The notes under the pieces are model-generated. The model ran no database searches, was not told where the DNA came from, and was given only the letters and a program-made list of their open reading frames with translations. Shown piece by piece: positions 7,597 to 16,086 of a stretch of 31,625 bases of DNA. The translations under genes were made by a program, and so were the position numbers. Source of the DNA: Actinomycetes bacterium. GTDB lineage: Bacteria; Actinomycetota; Acidimicrobiia; Acidimicrobiales; CADCSY01. The DNA lies in NCBI GenBank assembly GCA_025464025.1, contig JAODBP010000275.1, positions 1-31,625 of the forward strand. The letters run 5' to 3'. Numbering within the stretch: the first letter of the stretch is position 1; the number at the start of each line of letters is the position of its first letter.

Positions 7597-10245
7597 TCAG
7601 AGGTCACGGAGCGCCTGCGCTGACTGTCGGCCCGCGGTTCGAGCGGTCGTCGCTGCGACGCCGACGAGCGAGCCGAGGGCGAGGCCGAACACGGCGAGGA
7701 GGTAGAGCCAGGGCACGGCCAGGTGTTCGGGCGGCGGGTCGAACACGCCGGTGAGGACCTTGACGAGCAGCACGGCCGAGGTCCAACCGACCGCGGCGCC
7801 GAGCACCGCGCCGAGGACCCCGAGCACGACCGCTTCCGAGCGGACGAACGCGCCGAGCTGTCGGCGTCCGGCTCCGACGGCGCTGATGATGGCGAAGGCT
7901 CGCCGACGCTCGGCCAGGCCGAGGGCGAGCACCAGGCTGCACGACGCGACCGAGAGCACGAGCGCGTACCCGAGCTCCAGCCTGGTGAGGCCGGCCAGGT
8001 CGACCGCAGTCAGGCTCGAGCCGATGGCCATGTGGCTGCTGTCGATGTCGGTGACGGTGGCACCGGTGCCGACCGCGGCCCGGACCTGAGCGGCGACGGC
8101 ACGAGGGGAGCTTCCGTGGGTCTGGAGGAGCAGGACCGGGGCGATCGGGCCAGCCTGGCGGTCGAGGTAGGCGGCATTGGCGACGATGAAGCTGTCCTTC
8201 GGCGCGGTCGGGAACTCCTTGGCCACGCCGACGTAGCGGAACGCGACCTCGGTGAGCTGACCGGTGCTCCGGTCGCGGAGGCGGAGGTGGACGGCGTCGC
8301 CGAGGTGGAGCTGGAAGTCGAGGACGGTCTCGGCGCTGAACAGCGCAGCGTCGGGTCGACGGGCGAGGCGGCCGAGCAGTGCCTTCGCCGTGCCACCGGT
8401 GAAGTAGGCGTCTTGGAGCTTCCCTGCGCTGCGGATCGTGTCGGGCTGGACCCCGTAGAGGTCTTGGAGGTCGGCGCCGACGTAGGCGAAGCGGTGCTCG
8501 AGCGGCTCGACGTGGCGGACGCCGGCGATGCCGGCGACCTTTGGTTCGAGCGAGGTGGCCGCGTTGGTGGTGGGGGTGACGGTGACGTCGGCGCCGTTGG
8601 TGAGCACGGCGTCGACGCGGGCTTGCTGCCGGTAGGTCGCGTTGAACACCGCGGTGGAGATGGCGAACGTGAAGGTGAGCGCGAGGAGCGTCACCGCGGT
8701 CGCGAGGGTTCGGCGACGACGGGCGAGGCTCGACGCCGCGGGCCGGGCCAGGTTGCCGGTGACCGGACGGAGCACGGCGCGGACGACGCGCGAACCGCGA
8801 CCGAGCAGGAGGTCGGTGAGGCGCCAGACGGCCAAGCCGGCGCCGGTCCAGAGCAGGAGGGGGCCGGCGAGTGCCCAGTAGTTGACGGACACCGTGGGCA
8901 CGCCTTCCGGGGCGAGGACGAGCTGGTAGTGGTTGCGGCTCGAGGCCCAGAACACCACCGCGGCGCTGGCGAGCAGCAGGATGTCGGCGCCGTAGCGCAG
9001 CACGATCGGCGTCCGGGTCCGAGTGATCTCGCGTCGTGTGGCGGCGACGGTGGCCGCGGCATCGCGTCGGGCGGGCAGGGCGACGGATGCCACGGCCACG
9101 ACGACGCCGAACCCGGCTGCCGCCAGCGCCCACGTCAACGTCGCGCGCTGGGATGCGCCGAAGCTCGCGGTGCCGAACGCGACGCGGCCGGCGAGCGCGG
9201 CCAGCCCGAGACCGGCGACGCAACCGGCGGCGGCTACGAGCGCCGCTTCGGCGACGGCCAGGCGTTGCAGGACTGCCGTGGTCGCGCCGCGGGCGCGGAG
9301 GAGGGCGAGCTGGCGGCGCCGGCGGGTGCGGCCGGTGTCGGCGACCGTACGGGTGAGCAGACCGGCGAGCGCGGCACCCGGAAGGCCGAGCAGCACGAAG
9401 AGGATCTCGGCGTAGAGGGCGTCGGAGCGGGCGGCGTCGAGGGTGGCACCGAGGTTGTTGCCGACGAGGGCGGCCCCCGTGAGGTCGGCTTCGAGGCGGT
9501 TCGCCATCCGCGACGTGCGGGTGAAGGCGCCAGCGGGATCGTCCGGCAGCCGGTGGTCGAGTCGAGCGTGGACCTGGATGCGGACGAGGTCGGGCCTGGA
9601 CGCGGCGAGCGGGTCGAACAGCCGGTGCCACCGGTCGATGGGCACGAGCAGCACGTTGTCGGGCGGCGCCTGGGGCTGCGATCCGGGCGGTGCGCCCACC
9701 TTCTGGAAGAGGGAATCGGCTTGGGGCAGCTCGACGATGCCGTCGACGCGGAGACGGACCGGGGGCAGGCCCTCGCGGCCGACGATGACGACGTCGCCCG
9801 GACCGGCCCGCAGGTTGGCCGCGGTCTGCTGGGCCAGGAGGACACCGGACCCGGAGCCGACGAGGGTCCGGAGCCCGGCCGGAAACGTGGCCCGGTACCC
9901 CGGAGCGAGGCCGAGGACGATGCCCGGTCCGGTCGACTGCGTGGTGCCGCCGGTCGTGGCCTCCATGCCGGAGGTGGTGCCGAACCCGGTGAGGAGCGCG
10001 GCGACCGTCTCGGGTTGGCGGCGGATCCCCTGGAGCACGGTCGAGGGGTCACCGCCGGGCTGGACCTCGACCTGCCAGTCGACGGCCACCTGGGCGATGG
10101 CCCGATGGGTCATCTGCTTCTTCGCGGTCGCCACGAACACGCCGAGGGAGCCGACGAGGCCGACGGCGAGCGCGACGCCGGCCGCGGCGCCGAGGAGCCG
10201 GCCCGAGCGACGCCGGACCAGCCCGACCAGCCAGAGGCGGGTCAC
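7597..10245 (-). CDS. ABC transporter permease, two FtsX-type modules
   Basis: 882 residues from GTG 10245; this start overlaps the stop of the upstream ATPase by four bases (GTGA), and sequence further upstream in this frame is only the ATPase in another frame. One membrane helix near residues 17-38 precedes a large extracytoplasmic domain, then helices (around AEILFVLLGLPGAALAGLL, VAEAALVAAAGCVAGLG and LTWALAAAGFGVVVAVASV), a second extracytoplasmic domain, and a final FtsX helix set ending QALRDL. Two FtsX units in one chain match type VII (MacB-like) mechanotransmission permeases, which handle lipoproteins, peptides or antibiotics rather than classic solutes. Gene order and overlaps place it last in the lipoprotein/ATPase operon. 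Confidence 0.88.
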   Translation of the reverse strand: MTRLWLVGLVRRRSGRLLGAAAGVALAVGLVGSLGVFVATAKKQMTHRAIAQVAVDWQVEVQPGGDPSTVLQGIRRQPETVAALLTGFGTTSGMEATTGGTTQSTGPGIVLGLAPGYRATFPAGLRTLVGSGSGVLLAQQTAANLRAGPGDVVIVGREGLPPVRLRVDGIVELPQADSLFQKVGAPPGSQPQAPPDNVLLVPIDRWHRLFDPLAASRPDLVRIQVHARLDHRLPDDPAGAFTRTSRMANRLEADLTGAALVGNNLGATLDAARSDALYAEILFVLLGLPGAALAGLLTRTVADTGRTRRRRQLALLRARGATTAVLQRLAVAEAALVAAAGCVAGLGLAALAGRVAFGTASFGASQRATLTWALAAAGFGVVVAVASVALPARRDAAATVAATRREITRTRTPIVLRYGADILLLASAAVVFWASSRNHYQLVLAPEGVPTVSVNYWALAGPLLLWTGAGLAVWRLTDLLLGRGSRVVRAVLRPVTGNLARPAASSLARRRRTLATAVTLLALTFTFAISTAVFNATYRQQARVDAVLTNGADVTVTPTTNAATSLEPKVAGIAGVRHVEPLEHRFAYVGADLQDLYGVQPDTIRSAGKLQDAYFTGGTAKALLGRLARRPDAALFSAETVLDFQLHLGDAVHLRLRDRSTGQLTEVAFRYVGVAKEFPTAPKDSFIVANAAYLDRQAGPIAPVLLLQTHGSSPRAVAAQVRAAVGTGATVTDIDSSHMAIGSSLTAVDLAGLTRLELGYALVLSVASCSLVLALGLAERRRAFAIISAVGAGRRQLGAFVRSEAVVLGVLGAVLGAAVGWTSAVLLVKVLTGVFDPPPEHLAVPWLYLLAVFGLALGSLVGVAATTARTAGRQSAQALRDL

Positions 10246-10916
10246 GAGCGGCTCCGATCGACGATCGTGCCGTCGGCGATCGTCCACCGCTCGTCGAAGC
10301 GCTCCGCGACGAGGGGGTCGTGGGTCGAGACCAGGACCGCGGCGCCGGTCTCGGCCGCGGCATCGTCGAGCGCGTCCAACACCGCCGCCGCGGTCGCGTG
10401 GTCGAGCTGGCCGGTCGGTTCGTCGGCGACGACGAGGGAGGGACGCCCGGCGAGGGCGCGGGCGATGCCCACGCGTTGGGCCTGACCGCCGGACAGCTCC
10501 TCGGGCAGGAGGCGGGCGAGATCGGCGAGGCCGAGTCGTTCGAGGGCCGCCCATGCCGAGACGGTCGCCTCGGCATCGCCGATGCCGGCGAGCAGGAGGG
10601 GGAGCGCCACGTTCTCGGTGGCGTCGAGCTCGGGGAGGAGGCTGGGACGTTGGAAGACGACACCGACCGTCCCGGGCCGCAGCGTCCGGGGTGGTCCGCC
10701 GAGGCCGGGCCAGTGCAGGGACCCGACCGTGGGTTGGTCGAGACCCGCGAGCAGGAGCAGCAGGGTGCTCTTGCCCGATCCGGATGGGCCCATGACCGCG
10801 ATCCGGGCGCCCGCCTCGATCGAGCACGAGATCCCGTGGACAGCGACGACCGAGGTGGGGCCGTCTCCGTAGGTGCGTGCGACTCGTTCGGCGATGGCCA
10901 GCGGGGTCGTGGTCAC
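10242..10916 (-). CDS. ABC transporter ATPase (MacB/LolD-like), first of two
   Basis: 224 residues from GTG 10916, whose GTGA overlaps the stop of the preceding ATPase. All nucleotide-binding elements are present: Walker A GPSGSGKST, Q-loop VVFQRPSLLPELDATENVALPL, signature LSGGQAQRVGIARAL, Walker B LVVADEPTGQLD and the H-loop LVSTHD. The ENVALPLL run after the Q-loop and the signature variant are those of the LolD/MacB/FtsE class that pairs with FtsX-type permeases. It ends in a GTGA overlap with the permease, so the two are translationally coupled. Together with the second ATPase it probably forms a heterodimeric motor on the single large permease. Confidence 0.95.
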   Translation of the reverse strand: MTTTPLAIAERVARTYGDGPTSVVAVHGISCSIEAGARIAVMGPSGSGKSTLLLLLAGLDQPTVGSLHWPGLGGPPRTLRPGTVGVVFQRPSLLPELDATENVALPLLLAGIGDAEATVSAWAALERLGLADLARLLPEELSGGQAQRVGIARALAGRPSLVVADEPTGQLDHATAAAVLDALDDAAAETGAAVLVSTHDPLVAERFDERWTIADGTIVDRSRS

Positions 10917-11572
10917 GTCAGCTGCCCGTCGACGAGGACGACGACCCGGTCCGCTGCGCCGGCGACGGCCCGGCTGTGGGTGGCGAGCAGCACACCGCGG
11001 CCCGCCTCGGCTTCGGATCGCAGCAACGCGAGCACCTGACGTTCGGTGGTGGCATCGATCTCGCCGGTCGGCTCGTCCGCGATCAGCACGGCCGGGTCGT
11101 TCGCGAGCGCGACGGCCAGGCCGGCGCGCACGGCCTCCCCTCCCGAGAGCTGGTCGGGCCGGCCACCACGCCGGCCCAGGATGCCGAGGCGCTCGAGCAG
11201 GTGCTCACGGCGTTCGGGGTCGACGCCACCGCCGAGTCGCTGGGCGATGACGAGGTTGTCATCGACGCTCAGGTGTGACACGAGGTTGTCCTGCTGGAAC
11301 AGCAGCCCGATGGACCTCGACCGCAGGTCGGCCCGTTGCCGCTCGGTTCGCCGGGTCATGGTCTCGCCCGAGATGCGGACCGTGCCGCCGTCGGGTTCGT
11401 CGATGCCGGCCAGGCAGGCGAGGAGCGTCGACTTCCCCGACCCCGACGGACCCGTGACGGCGACGATCTCGCCGGGCACGACGTGGATCGACACGCCCCG
11501 CAGCGCGAGGACCTCGTCGTCGCCGGCATGGAAGAAGCGATAGAGGGACCTGGCCTCGAGGACCGGGGTCAC
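10913..11572 (-). CDS. ABC transporter ATPase (MacB/LolD-like), second of two
   Basis: 219 residues from GTG 11572, which overlaps the lipoprotein stop by GTGA; a GTG at 11578 is an alternative. Walker A GPSGSGKSTLLACLAG, Q-loop LLFQQDNLVSHLSVDDNL, Walker B VLIADEPTGEID and the H-loop ATHSRAV are present. The signature reads LSGGEAVRAGLAVAL, where Glu-Ala-Val replaces the usual Gln-Gln-Gln/Arg run, so the two ATPases are not equivalent and one composite site may be weaker. Two distinct ATPases feeding one FtsX-type permease and a lipoprotein is an arrangement seen in actinobacterial envelope exporters. The substrate is unknown; the shared promoter box with uppP favours an envelope-stress role. 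Confidence 0.93.
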   Translation of the reverse strand: MTPVLEARSLYRFFHAGDDEVLALRGVSIHVVPGEIVAVTGPSGSGKSTLLACLAGIDEPDGGTVRISGETMTRRTERQRADLRSRSIGLLFQQDNLVSHLSVDDNLVIAQRLGGGVDPERREHLLERLGILGRRGGRPDQLSGGEAVRAGLAVALANDPAVLIADEPTGEIDATTERQVLALLRSEAEAGRGVLLATHSRAVAGAADRVVVLVDGQLT

Positions 11573-12240
11573 CGCCACGTGAACGAGTCGCTGACGATCC
11601 GCCAGGGATCGACGTTGTCGGCCCCGACCGCCCCGGCGAGCGTGAGGACGGCTTCCTTGCCACCCTTGGCGAACTCGTAGCGCTCGACCGCCTCGCGGAC
11701 CACCTTGCCGGTCACCGGGTCGGGCAGACCGTCCATCCGATAGGTGATCAGGATGGCGGGACCGCTCGTGCGCTGGACCTGGGTGACCTTGCCGGCCTCG
11801 AAGCAGTTCGCCGACGCCTGGATCGCCGGGACCTCGGTGGAGGTGGCCGACGCCACGGTGGGTGCCGCCGCGTCGAGGACCTCGATGCGGATCGAGTTGA
11901 ACTTGTCGGTGAAGGTGACGACACCGCCCGCCACGGTGCGGGCCCAACCCTCGGGGACCTTGACCGTGACCCCGCCGGCGGGCGGCGTGTACGGGACGAA
12001 GGCCTGGTTGTCGGGGATGTCGCCGGGATCGTTGACCTCCTTCGCGCCATTGCCGCCGGCCGGCGCGGTGACCGGCGCGCAGGTGGCCGGCGCGGTCGTC
12101 GAGCTGGAAGCGGGCGCCGAAGTCGATGGTGGGAGCGCCGAGAAGGTGGTGCTTGCCGCTTCCTTCGTCCCACCGCCCGACGAGCAGGCGCTGAGCGCGA
12201 CCGCGAGGAAGAGGAGGGTTCCACCGAGACGTCCGACCAT
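11569..12240 (-). CDS. Lipoprotein heading the ABC operon
   Basis: 223 residues. The signal MVGRLGGTLLFLAVALSAC ends in an LSAC lipobox, predicting lipidation at Cys19; a Ser/Thr/Ala linker (about 21-55) leads to a globular domain. Visible stretches include VTVKVPEGWARTVAGGVVTFTD and ILITYRMDGLPDPVTGKVVRE, the look of a small PsbP/LpqN-like lipoprotein fold that binds lipids or shields a target. That fold call is tentative. It is the first gene of the operon and its stop overlaps the next GTG, so it is made with the transporter and could deliver substrate to, or sense it for, the extracytoplasmic domains of the permease. The leaderless promoter carries the shared CCGCGAACCC box. Confidence 0.8.
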   Translation of the reverse strand: MVGRLGGTLLFLAVALSACSSGGGTKEAASTTFSALPPSTSAPASSSTTAPATCAPVTAPAGGNGAKEVNDPGDIPDNQAFVPYTPPAGGVTVKVPEGWARTVAGGVVTFTDKFNSIRIEVLDAAAPTVASATSTEVPAIQASANCFEAGKVTQVQRTSGPAILITYRMDGLPDPVTGKVVREAVERYEFAKGGKEAVLTLAGAVGADNVDPWRIVSDSFTWR

Positions 12241-12247
12241 GGCACCG

Positions 12248-12294
12248 ATCTTGGCCCTGGACGGGTTCGCGGCCAGCCCGGTGCCGGTTCGCGG
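12248..12294 (-). promoter_or_regulatory. Lipoprotein/ABC operon promoter with two CCGCGAACC boxes
   Basis: Minus strand: CCGCGAACCG (12285-12294) and CCGCGAACCC (12263-12272) lie 22 bases apart, two 11-base steps. Then come 9 bases, the -10-like hexamer CAAGAT (12248-12253) and 7 bases to ATG 12240. Box, 9-base gap and near-leaderless start repeat the layout at uppP and at the gene starting at 17421. Confidence 0.5.
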
Positions 12295-12352
12295 AAGGTA
12301 AAAGGTCAGCGTCCGGCGTTGGAGGATTTACCCGGCGCATACCTTCCGCGAA
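12288..12352. repeat. 13-base inverted repeat in the divergent promoter region
   Basis: TTCGCGGAAGGTA (12288-12300) and its exact complement (12340-12352) are separated by 39 bases in the gap between the divergent ABC operon and DUF347 gene. The left arm overlaps the distal CCGCGAACC box. A partial third arm, TACCTTCGG, forms the -10 region of the DUF347 gene (12376-12384). This may be an operator serving both directions by looping. Confidence 0.5.
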
Positions 12353-12387
12353 GGGGGCGAAGTCCTGGTGCTTCGTACCTTCGGCCC

Positions 12388-13176
12388 ATGCCGACCGAAC
12401 CGCAACGCCGCACCAGTGGGCGCACCCTGCTGAGCAAGGTCCCCGAAGTCACGATCTTCTTCTGGATCATCAAGATCATGGCGACGACGGTCGGAGAGAC
12501 GGCCGCCGACTTCCTGAACGAGACCATGAAGCTCGGCCTGACGACGACCACCATCGTCATGACCGTCGCCTTGGTCGTCGTCTTGTACTTCCAGTTCCGA
12601 GCGCCTCGGTACGTGCCCGGCATCTACTGGCTGACCGTGGTGGCGATCAGCATCGTCGGCACCCTGGTCACGGACAACCTGACGGACCGGTTCGGCGTCA
12701 GCCTCAAGCTCACGACCACCGTGTTCGCGGTCGCCCTCATCATCACGTTCGCGGCGTGGCAGAAGATGGAGGGGACGCTGTCGATCCACAGCATCTTGAC
12801 GCCGAAGCGCGAAGCGCTCTACTGGCTGGCCATCCTCTTCACCTTTGCTCTCGGGACGGCCGCCGGCGACCTCATCGCCGAGACGTTCAACGTCGGCTAC
12901 TGGAAGTCGGGTCTGATCTTCGGCGCCTGCATCGGGCTCGTGGTGCTCGCCTGGCGCCTCGGCGCCAACCCCATCCTCACGTTCTGGGCCGCCTACATCC
13001 TCACCCGGCCGCTCGGCGCCTCGATCGGCGACTACCTCTCGCAGAAGCCGGCCGACGGCGGGCTCGGCCTGGGCACCGTCGGCACCAGCGCCCTCTTCCT
13101 CGGGACCATCCTCGCCGTCGTCGTCTACCTGACGAGGACGAAGCGAGACCAGGTCGCCCTCACCGTCCCGGCCTGA
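12388..13176 (+). CDS. DUF347 (COG4705) membrane protein
   Basis: 262 residues from ATG 12388. This start is chosen because TACCTT (12376-12381) stands 6 bases before it as a leaderless -10; the frame is open from 12319 but that part is promoter. The protein is built from repeated two-helix units with the DUF347 mark: TTVGETAADFL near residue 33, GTLVTDNLTDRFG, GTAAGDLIAETF and RPLGASIGDYLSQ. About eight membrane segments are visible. The acidic Gly-(Glu/Thr)-x-x-Gly/Ala-Asp motifs in each unit lie in helices and could bind ions. The molecular function of the family is not known to me. It is divergent from the lipoprotein/ABC operon and shares its 150-base control region. Confidence 0.88.
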   Translation: MPTEPQRRTSGRTLLSKVPEVTIFFWIIKIMATTVGETAADFLNETMKLGLTTTTIVMTVALVVVLYFQFRAPRYVPGIYWLTVVAISIVGTLVTDNLTDRFGVSLKLTTTVFAVALIITFAAWQKMEGTLSIHSILTPKREALYWLAILFTFALGTAAGDLIAETFNVGYWKSGLIFGACIGLVVLAWRLGANPILTFWAAYILTRPLGASIGDYLSQKPADGGLGLGTVGTSALFLGTILAVVVYLTRTKRDQVALTVPA

Positions 13177-13198
13177 ACGCCGGGCCCGGCAGACGACT

Positions 13199-14347
13199 GT
13201 GACCGACATGCTCATCGATCGGCGACCCCGAGAGATCCTCGCGGTCTGGACCGGCGCGGTCGCCGCGATCTGGATGCTGCGCCCGCCACCGAGCTCATGG
13301 CACTTCTTCCACGACGCCGCCGGGATGCTCGTCGGGGACGCCCCGGCGCTCCTCGGACACGGCGGGCTGCACCTCTGGCAGTCCCAACCCGACTTCCAGT
13401 TCGGACCCGTGACCGTGCTCTTCGCCCTGGTCCTCCGGGTGCTCGCCGGGTCCCATGACGCGTGGGCTGCCCGCCTCGTGATCGCTCCGCTCGCCCCGGT
13501 GCTGGTCTGGCTGGTGGAGGACGCGGCGACGCACGTCCGACTCGGGCCACCGGCGCGGACGACCCGCCGGATGGCGCTCGCCGCCGGGGTGGTCCTCGTC
13601 CCGATCTGGGACTACTTGGCCCTCGGGTCGCTCCACATCGACGATGCCATCGCCATGACCGCTGCGGTGCTCGCCGTCTGGGCGATCGCCCGGCGTCACC
13701 CCCTGGTGGTCGCCATCGCGCTCGGCGTCGCCGCCAACGCCAAGCCCTGGGCTGTGGTCTTCCTGCCCCTCGCCCTGGCGACCCCCGCCGAGGACCGTCG
13801 TCGGACCCTCGGGATCGCGGCAGCACTGGCGCTCCTTCCCTGGCTCCCGTTCCTGTTGGCGGCCCCCGGCACCATCCAGAGCCTCCGGGCGTTCCGCATC
13901 CACAACATGTCGACCTCCGCGCTACGGGCGCTGGGGATCCACACGGCGTCGACACCGTCGTGGGATCGGCCGGCCCAGCTCGGTCTCGGCCTCGTCGCAG
14001 GGCTCGTTGCCGTGCGACGGGGAAGGTGGCCGGGAGCGCTGCTCGTCGGCGTGGCGATCCGCCTGCTCCTCGACCCGGGCTCGCACCTCTACTACTCGGC
14101 AGGTCTCGTCGTCGCCGCGCTGGTGTGGGACCTCGTGGGCTCCCCCTGGACGATCCCGTGGGTCACCTTGGCGACCGCGGCCGCCCTGCAGGTTCCCCGC
14201 ATCATGCACGCCCCACCGTGGCTGAGCGGCTGGCTCCGCCTGCTGGTGACCGTCGGGGCGGTCGTGGCCGTGTTCGCCTGCCCCACCCGAGCGCTCGCCG
14301 GCTCGGCAGCGGACGACCGGCGGCCGGCCGTCGGAGCAGCGTCGTGA
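13199..14347 (+). CDS. Polytopic membrane protein, GT-C/GT87-like
   Basis: 382 residues from GTG 13199 (ATG 13208 is an alternative). Ten or so hydrophobic segments alternate with short loops. The first outer loop, after RPPPSSWHFFHDAAGMLVG, holds acidic and aromatic residues (HLWQSQPDFQFGPVTVLFALVLRVLAG) as in polyprenol-phosphate-sugar-dependent mannosyltransferases of the GT87/DUF2029 group, and ANAKPWAVVFLPLAL matches their conserved Lys-Pro region. Such enzymes add sugars to lipids or wall polymers on the outer face. Substrate unknown. The stop overlaps the next start by GTGA, so it is translated together with the DMT-type gene. Confidence 0.72.
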   Translation: MTDMLIDRRPREILAVWTGAVAAIWMLRPPPSSWHFFHDAAGMLVGDAPALLGHGGLHLWQSQPDFQFGPVTVLFALVLRVLAGSHDAWAARLVIAPLAPVLVWLVEDAATHVRLGPPARTTRRMALAAGVVLVPIWDYLALGSLHIDDAIAMTAAVLAVWAIARRHPLVVAIALGVAANAKPWAVVFLPLALATPAEDRRRTLGIAAALALLPWLPFLLAAPGTIQSLRAFRIHNMSTSALRALGIHTASTPSWDRPAQLGLGLVAGLVAVRRGRWPGALLVGVAIRLLLDPGSHLYYSAGLVVAALVWDLVGSPWTIPWVTLATAAALQVPRIMHAPPWLSGWLRLLVTVGAVVAVFACPTRALAGSAADDRRPAVGAAS

Positions 14348-15225
14348 GCATCGCACTCGCCCTCCTCTCCGCGCTGGCGTTCGGCGCTGGGATGACGCTC
14401 CAGCAGCGGGGAGCACGAACCATCCCCTTCGAGCACGCCCTGCGGGCCTCGATGCTGCGCCGTCTCCTGACCCGCAAGGTGTGGTTGGCCGGCATCGCGG
14501 TCAGTGGCGTCGGGTTCCTGGCCCAGCTCCTGGCGCTGCGGACCGGAGCGCTCGTCGTCGTGCAACCGATCGTCACGTCCGCGCTCGTGGTGTGCCTCGC
14601 CATCACCGCGTGGTACGACCGCGAGCCGTTGGGCGGACGGTCGTGGGGTGCGATCACGGCCGTCGTCGCCGGCGTCGCCGTGTTCCTCTTGGCCGGCACC
14701 GCGCACCAGGGGGCCACCGCGGCCCTGTCCACACCGGCGCTCGGCGCCGCGTCCCTGGCCTTCGCCGGACTGACGGCCATCTGCGCCCGGCACGCGCGGA
14801 CCGGGGCCGGTCTGGCGAGGGCGGTCGCTGTCGGTGCGGCCGCCGGGCTCGGGAACGCCTACGTCGCGGTCCTCGGCCGCGCCGCCGCCGACGCGCTCCA
14901 CCACGGCGTCGGTGCACTGCTGCGCTCGCCCTACCCGTACGCCCTCGGAGCAGCCGCCGTCATCACCGTGCTCCTCGTGCAGGCCATCTACCAGGCTGGG
15001 CGGCCGACGCTCTCCCTTCCGATCGCCACCATGACCGAGGCGGTCGGCAGCCTGGTCCTCGCCATCACCGTGCTCCACGAACGGCCCGTCCTCACCGGGC
15101 TTCGAGGCGGCATGGCGATCCTCGCCTTCGGCATCGCGCTGCTCGGGTTGGTCGACCTCAGCCGGGATGAAGGTCGAACGGCTGTCGAGGTCGACCAGGA
15201 CCTGACGGCGATGGGGTCGACGTGA
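14344..15225 (+). CDS. DMT/EamA-like integral membrane protein
   Basis: 293 residues from GTG 14344, coupled to the previous gene by GTGA. Nine to ten membrane segments are visible. The pattern LALLSALAFGAGMTLQQRGA at the start, GALVVVQPIVTSALVV in the fourth segment and PTLSLPIATMTEAVGSLVLAITVLHERP near the end matches the EamA/DMT-type proteins common in actinobacteria, where the last two repeats carry the Pro and Glu of the inverted 5+5 fold. It could export a small metabolite or move a lipid-linked intermediate for the neighbouring GT-C-like enzyme; the substrate is not evident. A strong hairpin follows 46 bases after the stop. Confidence 0.8.
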   Translation: MSIALALLSALAFGAGMTLQQRGARTIPFEHALRASMLRRLLTRKVWLAGIAVSGVGFLAQLLALRTGALVVVQPIVTSALVVCLAITAWYDREPLGGRSWGAITAVVAGVAVFLLAGTAHQGATAALSTPALGAASLAFAGLTAICARHARTGAGLARAVAVGAAAGLGNAYVAVLGRAAADALHHGVGALLRSPYPYALGAAAVITVLLVQAIYQAGRPTLSLPIATMTEAVGSLVLAITVLHERPVLTGLRGGMAILAFGIALLGLVDLSRDEGRTAVEVDQDLTAMGST

Positions 15226-15271
15226 TCGCAGGGAGGCCGCTTTGTGGGGGCGGCCCGCCCTGCCGGGGTGA

Positions 15272-15305
15272 CAGCGGGAGCCGGAGTTCGCACCGGCTCC
15301 CGCTG
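15272..15305 (+). terminator. Hairpin terminator after the DMT-type gene
   Basis: A perfect 13-base stem (15272-15284 with 15293-15305, arm CAGCGGGAGCCGG) has an 8-base loop and no T-run. It separates the GT/DMT pair from the two-component operon. Confidence 0.6.
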
Positions 15306-15408
15306 GCGCCACCCCTGCCTCCACGGCAGCCACCTGATGGCTGACCCGCCAGCGATCCCGGGCGCCGGCGGCGGCGACCCGCTCGCCTCGGTGCCTACGC
15401 TCGACCCC

Positions 15409-16086
15409 ATGGTCGGCGCCGTCGAGGTCGTCTTGGTCGAAGACGACGATGGGATCGGCAGCTCCCTCGTGCGGACCCTGGTCGGCCAGGGCTACCTCGT
15501 GACCTGGGCCCACACCGCGGAGGAAGCACTCGCCGCCGTGGAGACGAGCACGAGGCTCGTGATCCTCGACCTCGGCCTACCCGACCGGGACGGTCTCGAG
15601 GTCTGCCGTGAGCTCCGCGACCGAGCGCCCGCGCTCCAGATCCTGATCCTCACGGCTCGCAGCGGTGAGGGCGACGTCGTCCTCGGCCTGGACGCAGGAG
15701 CGGACGACTACCTCGCCAAGCCGTTCGGGCTGGCCGAGCTGCTCGCCCGCGTCCGTGCCTGCACCCGCCGCATCGACGACGACAGCGACCGTCTCACCCT
15801 CGGCGGGCTCACCATCGACGTCCTCGGGCGGACGGTCACCGTCGACGGCGTGGCGACCGACCTGCGCCCGAAGGAGTTCGACCTGCTCGTCGCGCTCGCC
15901 CGCAACGTCGGGCGGGTCGTGCGACGCGAGCAGCTGCTCGACGAGGTGTGGGACGAGCACTGGTTCGGGTCGACCAAGACCCTCGACATCCACATCTGGG
16001 CGTTGCGCCGCAAGCTCGACGCGCCCGAGTCGACGAGCCGCATCACGACGGTCCGCGGGGTCGGCTACCGGATCGACGCCCGGTGA
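15409..16086 (+). CDS. OmpR-family response regulator
   Basis: 225 residues from ATG 15409, chosen because TACGCT (15396-15401) lies 7 bases upstream as a leaderless -10 and the receiver fold starts at once. The receiver (residues 5-118) has the acidic pocket EDDD (11-14), phospho-acceptor Asp54 in VILDLGLPD, the switch Thr in LILTARS and Lys in DYLAKPFG. A winged-helix DNA-binding domain follows (about 127-225) with LRPKEFDLLVALARNVGRVV and the recognition helix region TKTLDIHIWALRRKL. Such proteins bind direct repeats at 11-base spacing; boxes of that kind stand before the gene at 17421 and elsewhere in this window. The stop overlaps the kinase start by GTGA. Confidence 0.95.
   Translation: MVGAVEVVLVEDDDGIGSSLVRTLVGQGYLVTWAHTAEEALAAVETSTRLVILDLGLPDRDGLEVCRELRDRAPALQILILTARSGEGDVVLGLDAGADDYLAKPFGLAELLARVRACTRRIDDDSDRLTLGGLTIDVLGRTVTVDGVATDLRPKEFDLLVALARNVGRVVRREQLLDEVWDEHWFGSTKTLDIHIWALRRKLDAPESTSRITTVRGVGYRIDAR

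Noticed and set aside
7723..10485. Plus-strand open frame of 920 codons
   Set aside because: It is antisense to the ABC permease and ATPase, has no recognisable domain and shows Glu/Gly/Arg-rich composition typical of shadow frames.
10246..10827. N-terminal extension of the permease frame
   Set aside because: This part is the ATPase gene in another frame; GTG 10245 with a GTGA overlap is the coupled start, as in the other genes of the operon.
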